From NCBI GenBank assembly GCA_030374805.1, contig JARGSG010000004.1:992001-1056000 (forward strand): DNA of 64,000 bases, read 5' to 3'. The first letter of the stretch is position 1, and the number at the start of each line of letters is the position of its first letter. This document shows positions 55,540 to 64,000 of the stretch, one piece after another. The translations under genes were made by a program, and so were the position numbers. This DNA is from Gracilaria gracilis. Lineage: Eukaryota > Rhodophyta > Florideophyceae > Gracilariales > Gracilariaceae. Below the pieces are notes generated by a model. The model did not search any database. It was not told the DNA's origin and saw only the letters and a list, made by a program, of their open reading frames with translations.

Positions 55540-57658
55540 AATATGAACTGGAAGGTCAGGGTTTACTCAAGTAACTCTGTAATTATCAGAGTAGATTGCC
55601 CCTGCTACTCGAAAAACACAGCCGCCAAGCGTTGGTCCGAACTGGACTCCCTCTTACGAAAAAGTTCCAGCCCCGCTTCGATCTATGAGGATGGTCCTGA
55701 GGCTCTAGCTGTGCTAGTATTGCCGCCCAGAATTGCGTGATATCACCGGACGTTCCGGAAGCGTCCACTCTGAGTTTCCAAAGGAACTAAGAGATGAAAG
55801 CTGTGCAGTTGGTACCTGCTGTGCTGGCACTCGCTGCCCCACATTCTACTGGAGCTGTGTGAAAATGACCACCTCCGTCTGAAGTACCCAGTTTGGGAGC
55901 CTAATTGAGCACACCCATGTTTGGAGCTTGGTGCAATACCGCGGAAGGTGGCTTGGACGACCCCGGAGCAGCATACGCTGGCTGGTTAGAACCCTAAGCT
56001 TGAAGAAGTGGACCGCGGTAGCTGACGATGCGAAGCCCAGAGGTCTGAGGATCGGTACCAACCATTGGTTCTGGGCCTTCGTAAAGTTCAAAGTATCCGT
56101 CTGCGACATTGTAACTCGTCAACTTCTCGGTGGAACTGCGCGTTCGCAGAGAGCCGTGGCCTCTACTTCGGAGATTAATCCCTTTCCCCAGGGTCATAGA
56201 ACGCGTATTCACCCGCATATGGAGTTCGACGTCCCGAGGACCGGTCAGTAGGGTTAGTGCCTTGATGTCGACCACTCCAAGCAAGAGGTACTGCATTCCA
56301 GTCGACCTGGTTCATCGTGTCCAGAAAAGAGATTAATTCATTGTAGTTACTGGCTCCGCCGAGGACAAGGGAGAGATCTCATGAATGGATTCCGTTGCAC
56401 ACCCGCGGTGGGAGGTATCACAGTCGGAACTGGTGGTACCACTCGAAGAGAAGATACGCCGCACAGTAGGGCACCCACTCGGTGAGGACGGCAGACACAC
56501 CCGGAGAACGGATTGGTGCCCAACCGACTACCAATGTAGTTGAGAAACTGCAAAAGCTCTATATAGCAACCCGGCAGGCCTCGTACGCGCACACATTCGT
56601 GGTAGAGAAACATAGCGTCCACGCATGTACTGCGGTGGGACTTTTTCGGCTTCCACGTTCTGATATGGTACCATATACCCAAATCGGCATCTAGAACGAC
56701 GTTCAAAACGAATCATCTGTAAGAAGGTAGACCGTGGAAAGCAACGGAGATGACGGAATTCGGCACGAAGTATCCGTCTCATCCAACAGAGGTAGTTCTG
56801 GTGCACCCTCGCTGGGGGACCTCGTTCCGGAATGGAGGGAGGCAACGCCAAGAGGTGGTGTTCGTAGCCAATTTCACCTCCGATGCGATAGAAAGAAACG
56901 TTCAAACGGGGCTCTTCGGGAACCGGAAACTCTGAAGGCGTTCTGTAGAGCCACTGGTAAGCGAGCCATATCATCGCAGTTTGTGCTTTAGCACCGCTCT
57001 CGCCGCATTGATGAACCACCACGTGGACTGGCACAGCTACCCTGGTACGCCAGTCGAAGATCATGGTCACCCAAATACGGAGGTCACCCGGGAGTACATT
57101 GCTGCCATCAGTGTACTGCTCGATGAGACCATCGTTCTGCACCATCGTCTGGTGAAACCAAGGCCCACAGCGATAACGCGCAGGTTTTTTCTGTGGATTC
57201 ACGTTGACTAGCTCATCGAAAGATGAAATATTGATCGCCATCGGCGCTTGAAGAATGACTTTCGGGGCCGTGCAGGAACCAGCTGGCGGGTTGCCGTGAT
57301 GATATCCCGAAGGGAGCAATGGAGCAGTCTGGCACCCAGAGAAGAATCCCTGTGCAGGTTGATTGGACCCGCCTGGCAGAGTTCCGCAGAAGTAGTTCGG
57401 ATTACTCATCGCAGAAGCCGGAAGGATTGACTCGGAAGTTGATGAAAGTCGTGGTTTTAGCGGAATGCTTTCGTCTGCGTGCAGGAACCGGGACGTGTGT
57501 GGGAGACAGTCGCTGGAGGCGTCATCGCTCGAAGAGGCTTGGCTTTTTTCCATATCTTTGGTGCGTCGTCGAACTTCTTTCGACTTATTCTTGCACCTTA
57601 AGGAGGTGGAGATGAAGAGCAACGCATTCTCGCGGATTTCGTCGCGAATGGGAGTCAT
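55540..57658 (-). mobile_element. Gag-like retroelement fossil, minus strand, next to LTR-like copy C
   Basis: A 376-codon reverse-strand frame (57658-56528) has a Ser-rich N-terminal segment and a compact later part (INISSFDELVNVNPQKKP, WVTMIFDWRTRVAVPV), with further pieces down to about 55.85 kb. It starts inside LTR-like copy C. Interpreted as Gag of an LTR element; a few breaks. The alternative is a chance frame opposite other sequence, since no database match could be checked. Confidence 0.4.
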
Positions 57659-58431
57659 ATGGAGTGTGAAGGAGCTAAATTTCTGGGAACGGAATTATGA
57701 CTAGTTTGTCAATCCATAGCTCATGGTGGAAGGACCCCAATTGGTATTGGTTATAATTGCCGTGGCAGTGAGTAGGATACACGTGTACGTTAGCAGGTCG
57801 CCCGTCTTGGGGATACAGTAGATTATTTCTATCCATCTATTTATTCAGTTATTCCACTACTGTGCAGGACTGCCGACCATCACTACCTAGGTATGGGAGC
57901 TCGAACAGATCCGGTTAAGTAACCACAAACGAGCGAGTGCTCGGCTCTGACTCACAAATCCCTGGTATACGATATCCTACTTGTAGAGAGTCGGCTCTTT
58001 GAGTACGGCTAGTCATCACCTCGTGAAGCCAACACCACGACCCGCCGCCAATATTGCGTGTGGTACCGGTGTTTCTGTACTGTTTTTTTGTCGCTGTTTA
58101 ACAGGTGTCGCTCAACCCGATTACCGGTGTGGCCCGTTTGCACACGCTCCCTTTTTGACCCCCTGATCCCGCATCCTGCGGTCCGCGGTACAACTCTTGT
58201 GAGGACCATCCCCCTTATGTGACGTCATCGACCCACCTCATGGTGGAACTCTTCACTCTTCAATTCCGAATCCTCGGCTCCTAGCCACTCTCGTTCCACT
58301 CTTCGAGACAGTGGGTCACGGGCTTACACCCGGTTAACACATCCACCCTGCGAGGGACTCTCTTTGCTCAGATACCGCACCTGGAAGGAAGGTACTGAAC
58401 CTTTTCTTGTTTTTTCCCGTCTGGGTTTGCA
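57613..58431. repeat. LTR-like repeat, copy C (about 0.82 kb)
   Basis: Same family as copies A and B; begins TGAAGAGCAACGC and ends TTTGCA. Flanking 5-mers do not match those of copy B, so the pair cannot be shown to bound one insertion. Confidence 0.65.
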
Positions 58432-60750
58432 ATATAACGAAAACCAAGAAAATTCTAAGTCGGGAGACCAAACTGTCGTACCATGCTCGATGTATTGTGG
58501 AGCCGCTTGTCGTAAGAGAACGATCGTGGGTTCAAAATATAGGGAAAAGACATGCACAACCAATATGGTAGTAGGGCACCTGAAACTCGCAAACGCAAAC
58601 AGCGGGGCAACTATTTTAGACCGGGTAGGTGTACGGTACTAGAATTCGACGAGCGGTAAAACCTGAATGGTAGTGAAAAGAAGCAAACAAGACAGTACAA
58701 CTTGTGCACTAATGGTGCCTGACTTTACAATACCCGAGGGGGAAGGCGAGGTGCACCACAATATATACAAGGTGCAGAGACGTCGATCTCCCGTGCAGGC
58801 ATGGCATCATTGGCTGCGCCGAACACCTACTGTCATAGACCAGCAATGTTAGACTAAATTAGATTACGAATTAGAAATTAGAAAATACAAATTGAATGAG
58901 GTGCGACCAGTAAAACGCAAAGTTAGGCCCACGAGGGGCTAACGCATTGTAGTCTCATTGTCCAACATTGCTGATAATATAGATATTTATTAGATAGTGT
59001 TGCCAATTTCTGGGGGTACTACACTATAAAGTGGCTTGGCAAGCGGCCCTCACAACTCAGTAAACGTTCTGAAGTGGGGTTCGCTCTAAAATTCTTGCCC
59101 TTTAGCCATCATTGACTCCATAAAAGGGAAAGGCTTTGTCGCATACGTGTAGTCACGTCTATATGCGTGTCCTAAAAGAACTTAACAGTGGGAATGTTTT
59201 ACCACTGTTGCTGCGTTTGACCCTCTAAAGATATAATCTTGGTGTTTACCTTACTTTTCCATTTCATGGCAATTTTTCTTCTTTCCATTTTTCGCTCTCG
59301 TGGATTCTTCTTTTCTTTCTTTCTACCGTGGATTCGTGTATTTTGCGAAAATACCTTACCTACACACACGTGGTGTTTAAAAAATTTCTTGTGTAATTCT
59401 TCAACTTTGTATTGCTTTGGCAAAGAAGCTCCATATGCCAGCTGTTTTCGAACGATAAAATGTTGCGTATGTCTTCGTGGTGGTTTTTGCCTCTGGCGTT
59501 GTACGAAATATGATGATTTACGTAAATAAAAGGCAAATAATTTCAGCATTTTGTGGAAGATCGCGTTGCAAGAATTGAACGTGTATTAAGCACAGTTAGT
59601 CTTTTATGCTATCGAACATATTCTTGAAAGATTTGTGCATCATAAGATTACGGTGAATCGGGTTTTTTGGTAATTCATTTCCTTTCCCTGTACTTCAGAA
59701 AATATGAAACAAACTGCAAAGAAGTCCCAAACCGTTTGTGACTGCAGCGCTTTGAAAGATACATCAACAGCTTTTGTCAACGCTCTAGTCTGCGATATGG
59801 TGCTTTTCTCCCGTGTGCCTTAAGAATTACAGACACAGCTATGTATGAAGTTTCAATGGTGGGGTGAGGGAAAATTGCTGTTGGTTTTAACAATAATTTT
59901 AACAGGTTTGAAAATGAAAATCACCCTGTCTGGGGAGTTGCGTTTGCGTAATACCATTTGTTTTCAAAGTTGTTACAGATTTGTCTGGTCGAAGTATGAC
60001 TGATTTTACACAATAGATAAGAGCGTACAGTGGGGTAGAGCAAACTATGAACAAGTGGGCTGATTGCTGAACACGAAAAATCGGCGATTTTGTGCGCAAC
60101 AGCTTCGAAAAGCGCCCTTCTTCTCCCTGTTCAGTTTTGAGCCAACGAAAAGACACAAATATACCATCGAGCAGCCTTTTTTCCTTATGGTATAGATGCG
60201 CAGAAAACACCCTATTTATCCTGCAGATATAACAAGATCGCACTTTCTGAGCTGAGCTCTGCCTCAAATTACACAAATGAAGGAAGTAATAAACAAACAT
60301 AGTCTAGAAGTCTGCCATCCCCTTTGTCTTCATCAAAGCCTTCTTTGACACATTATTAAAGAACACGGCACTCTTGAAAAAGCTTTTTCATACAGCTTGA
60401 GTAGTCTAAGCGACACGTAGAGAGAATGAGTACACAACTTCTGGCTTGTCCCCAAGCAGAGCTATATAACCAATCATAGATGACTATCTTCCATAGAGAC
60501 ATGGTAAAGAACAAAGAAAAAGGCGACTTGACCTCAAGCGCATTGCATAAACATATCTAACCAACACCAGAAATTCATTCTTCTTTGCCACATAACCTAT
60601 ATAAGCGTACAAGAAAACGCAAAGAACAGACAAAGCCTTTTGAACCCAACGCAATTTACTTTTGTTCCAACAAGTCAAGAAAACAGTATCTTCTATAACA
60701 AATACAAAATGCCGTCAAAGCAGAAGTGTACAAAATCGTTGAAACCATAA
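58432..60750. other. No gene recognised
   Basis: Includes a weakly coding-looking stretch at 58.36-58.85 kb and AT-rich sequence after 59.2 kb. A short inverted pair, CAGCAATGTTAGAC and GTCCAACATTGCTG, lies near 58842 and 58960. ORFs above 80 codons (59199-59549 minus, 59239-59529 plus, 59899-60300 minus) show no recognisable family. Confidence 0.4.
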
Positions 60751-60799
60751 CATCTCTGCAAAGAGTGCAAGCTAGTGCAAGAAAGAGAGGACAACTGCT

Positions 60800-62370
60800 T
60801 CCTAGCTAGAGCTCTTCGTGGACGTGTTTCGCATGACATTAGGCAGGATATTTATGCCATTAAAGACGGGTGAATGTCTTATCATGAAGCCAGCCAGGAG
60901 TTCAGCTTCCATGTTCATCGATACCCTACTAGATACACCGTTAAAATCTCGTCAACGCCCCTACATGCAGCAAAAGGCATTCGTTAACCGACATTGCAGA
61001 GGAGCATGTTGTTAAGGTTATCCATCACCATTCGCAGGCTGGAGCGTACATGACACGAGACGATCAGAAGGATGCTGTGAAGTTCTTCGCTCCATTCTTT
61101 CCGCTTGAACATCAGCAAAAACTCTTGTGCAAAAGATTCCGTCCCGGGAATGATTAATGTAGGGCTTTCCAAGCTCGCCATCAAGACCTGTTTTTGTGCA
61201 GTGAAGCCTCCGTGATGGAATCGAAGAGGTTCATCGCAACCAACGCGGAAGTATTAAAATCTCATTTGGCAAAATCTGGCGCATTGATACGCAAATATTA
61301 CACCAATCGCCGTCGTCTATGTAATATCAATGAAACTGGCTTCAATGTCGAAAATGGAGATAAATACTCACCCAGAACCAAACAATACATCTCTGTTGGA
61401 GATCTGTTTGAGATCCAAGGCGCCACGATAAAAGAAGTCTGGCGGATCACGTGTCTGGCTTGTGTATCTGTGGATGGAAAAGCGTTGGACCCAAATATTG
61501 TATACAAAGGTTCCAAACTCCGTATAAAACCAAAGAAACAAGTGAAGAAAGCGGTGATTTCATTTCCATTAATGAATTTCTACCTCGTGAGTCCTTTGTA
61601 TGTGCAAGACCAAAGGTCGCTTCTGTAGACCCCAACAACTTTTTGGAATCGGCGAAGCATTTCCTTGAGCAAACGAAAGGCCTCTATTCAAATGGACGCC
61701 ATGTGGTGGTCATGTACGAATTCTATCGCAGCCATATGACAGTTCTAGTTGGCGAGCTATTCAGGACTAACAATGTGATCGCCTATGTCATCCCGACCCA
61801 TACAAGCGCAGCTAACCAACCACTGGATGTTTCCATTTTTGAAGTGATGTGACACAGTTCAGGGAGTTGTCGCCATCCTTTGTCTCCTGCTTATTTCTGT
61901 ACGACAGTGAATTAGACGTCTTTCACATCAGCAAAATTCTTACAGAAGCTAACGAACGGATAATGACGCATGAAAATATTCGCAGTGGGTTCACGAAAAT
62001 TTTTCTCTGTCCTCTTAAGGAATATTAATTGTTTGAGGAGTACCGTCCCAGAAGTATAGACAAGTACATGGAGCCGAAAGGTGTAAACGAAATGGTACAG
62101 ATGTTACAGAAGAAGCGAGCCAAAACGACGGAAGAATTGCTGGGTACGGCAAGGGCTGGAAAGAATGATTTTCTTGACAGTACAGAGGGAGTAGCCTTGA
62201 ACTGTGAAGCAGCATACGAGTTTGTAAGAAGCAAACTAAAAAGCAGCAAGTACGTCAAAGGGCGCAGAGGCAAAAAAATAGGCGAAAAAGGCCGCCGAGA
62301 GAGAGCTCGTAGCTCAACGACGTGCTGCAAATACGGTGAACACAATGAAGCTGGCTTTACGACATAATGA
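60800..62370 (+). pseudogene. Pogo/Tigger-like (DDE_1) transposase relic, copy 2
   Basis: The N-terminal helix-turn-helix trace is near 60870-60950 (YHEASQEFSFHVHRYPTRYT). The core reads LCNINETGFNVENG (first catalytic Asp position now Asn in NINETG), VWRITCLACVSVDGKALDPN and IVYKGSKL. After a frame change come VVVMYEFYRSHMTVLVGELF and AYVIPTHTSAANQPLDVSIF, the family's P.hTS...QPLDV motif. A basic tail follows to 62367. Broken by several stops and frame changes and altered at catalytic positions. It is a different, better-preserved lineage from the 23.3 kb relic. Confidence 0.75.
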
Positions 62371-64000
62371 ACGGTGTGGAGATCAGGTTGAGCTGCTGCC
62401 TTCCCTAAATGAGCGTTTTCGTTAAGCGCGTACGAGGGTCACCAGAAAGATCTCAAGTTGGTGTCAATAAAGCTGTGGGTACTAGGGGTTTACCCGGACG
62501 AATACTATCTACATTAGCACCGCACTTCCCCAGAGACTAGACGGCCATAGACAAATAACAAATAGTGTAGTACCAGAGGAAATCGGTAAGAAACACGTAA
62601 GAAAAGCTCCAGAAACCAAATACGATTACAGAATAGTTTGTGTCCATTCCTTTCGAGCAGAAAAATACAAACTCAGTTATGATCAATTACGATGCTGGAA
62701 AAACCCGGAAAAAAATTTTCCATTTAAAGTAAGTATAGACGAGAGAAATATAAAACAAAATCGAAACAAACGGGTTCAAAAAGAATTACAGTGAAAAGAG
62801 TAAAACAGGATTTATCCGGACACCAGCCACGCTTACAACAGATATTTCTGGATCACCCAGTTAAATAACCCAGTTTTGAGTGCCTCTTTGTCGATGAACC
62901 TCCGCGTTGGCGTGTTGCCTATTGGTCGGGTGGGGTAGGCGAAAATGGGAGTTGGGCGGGAGCTCCCGCCCTTCGCCCAGGTTCAAGCCCCGTTTCGCTT
63001 CAATTCATTTATTTTTAACGAACATTTTCCTCTCTCTATAATAAATATTTGTATCAAAAATTAATTTACACAATCTCTCCTTGTTAATAATCGCTATACA
63101 AGATAAAATATTGTATTTATGGAACTCGATGTGCGCAGACCAAATATTAGCCCCCCAATCCGTTCAAAAATATGTTGCACGAGTAAAACGACGGCGCGTA
63201 CAGATGAACACTATGTCACAAGTTTCGTAGGCTTCCGTTTTCCAATCAATTAACGCCGAGCTAATTGTATACATAGTCGCAACTGCGCGCTCTCTTTCCG
63301 ACCTCCAGCATTTGTCTCTTCGTGAGATTCACCCGTTTTCCGAACTCCGTCTCCTCCTCAGCGTATACCTTCTCCCAAAGCAAAACCAGCATGAACCTCT
63401 TTTTTGCAAGTGAATATTAGACTTGGCGCCTCCGCGCACAGCAAATACGGCGAGGATTCCAAGAATGGTCGCACTCCGGCTGCCTGAACGTGCTGCTCTT
63501 CCGAGGCGTGCTGTTGATAGTTTCAGCCGCCGATGAGGTGGTCATTACGAAATTGTTGCTCCGATCTGCACGGGCTGCGTTAGCCCGCCGCCTTTGCGAC
63601 GGCGTCTTCTTCGAGGACTGGTCGCTTACTGCCTACCGCTTTGTGTAGGACTGCCGACGTAGGGAGGTGGTTCCATCGTCGTGCCATGAGCTATGCGCTA
63701 TATTCATGTGGACCTTGTCGCCGTACCACCGCCGCGCTTGGTGGTGGAACGCGTCCAGATCCTCCCCATGTTTTCGCTCGCAGTCATTTTGCCGGACGTC
63801 GTCATGCTTTTATGCGCATGTCGTATTTGTTTTCCATCACCACCCGTCTGCCCCACGTGCCGTGAGTGCAGATTGTGCAGGTGTGGTGCAACGCCCTTAG
63901 AATGAGGTTTCGTTTGACTTAGTCATATTCCGACGAGTCGGTCGATCGCCCCTAGTAGGAGGATATGAATAGTAACAACCACTGTAGTGGGAAGGACACG
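62371..64000. other. No gene recognised; GC-rich hairpin and Pol III B-box-like word
   Basis: A perfect palindrome, GGGCGGGAGCTCCCGCCC, lies at 62954-62971 and a B-box-like GGTTCAAGCCC at 62980-62990. No tRNA cloverleaf can be folded, so a tRNA-derived SINE head is only a possibility. The GC-rich end (63.3-64 kb) has overlapping + ORFs without recognisable similarity and may be the edge of another repeat. Confidence 0.35.

Noticed and set aside
47907-58431. Claim that repeats B and C are certainly the LTR pair of the plus-strand gypsy fossil
   Set aside because: Flanking 5-bp sequences differ, a minus-strand gag-like fossil lies inside next to C, and no primer-binding site follows B.
62900-63005. 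tRNA gene
   Set aside because: A B-box-like word exists, but the T-stem is mispaired and no acceptor stem can be formed.

Overview
This window looks like nuclear DNA of an intron-poor eukaryote, with a red alga as my best guess (low to moderate confidence). The evidence is a Dicer-like relic with two RNase III domains, an ABCB/P-glycoprotein relic, introns of only 53-59 nt with GTAAGT/GTATGT donors, and eukaryotic DNA transposons (PIF/Harbinger, ISL2EU-like, pogo-like) beside Ty3/gypsy fossils. No ribosomal, tRNA, CRISPR or housekeeping locus was found. Nearly every recognisable stretch is mobile or dead, so this is a repeat-rich accessory region.

Layout. 0-1.7 kb: arrays of palindromes, without genes. 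1.9-8.6 kb: a compact G-rich multi-gene unit with a ParB-like protein, a small charged protein, a 2OG-Fe(II)-oxygenase-like protein, a ketopantoate-reductase-like protein on the opposite strand, and a coiled-coil protein. A 5'-truncated, decayed, inverted second copy of the last three genes lies at 31.9-35.7 kb in the same order, so the genes move or duplicate as one unit. I do not recognise this element class; it is the main candidate for an undescribed system. 8.64-9.7 and 36.2-37.2 kb: two decayed ISL2EU-like transposases.

9.92-22.35 kb: a 12.4 kb segment bounded by 26-bp terminal inverted repeats (23/26 identical) and TTA target duplications. It holds a PIF/Harbinger transposase near one end and a likely accessory protein near the other. 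Between them lie fragments of an ABC exporter and of Dicer, which reads as a giant Harbinger element carrying captured host genes.

23.3-24.8 kb: pogo-like relic. 25.29-28.62 kb: a 3.3 kb two-gene DNA transposon with divergent genes, each with one tiny intron, inserted into an LTR-like repeat with a 5-bp CCTGG duplication; a related unoccupied LTR lies at 37.25 kb. 29.4-31.9 kb: LTR-like repeat and gypsy integrase fossil. 37.8-40.9 kb: two inverted gag-like fossils. 42-58.4 kb: two opposed Ty3/gypsy fossils and three copies (counting 29.4 kb) of a roughly 0.82 kb LTR-like repeat. 60.8-62.4 kb: second pogo-like relic. 62.4-64 kb: nothing coding recognised.

All protein assignments come from reading translated sequence by eye; no database search was run.
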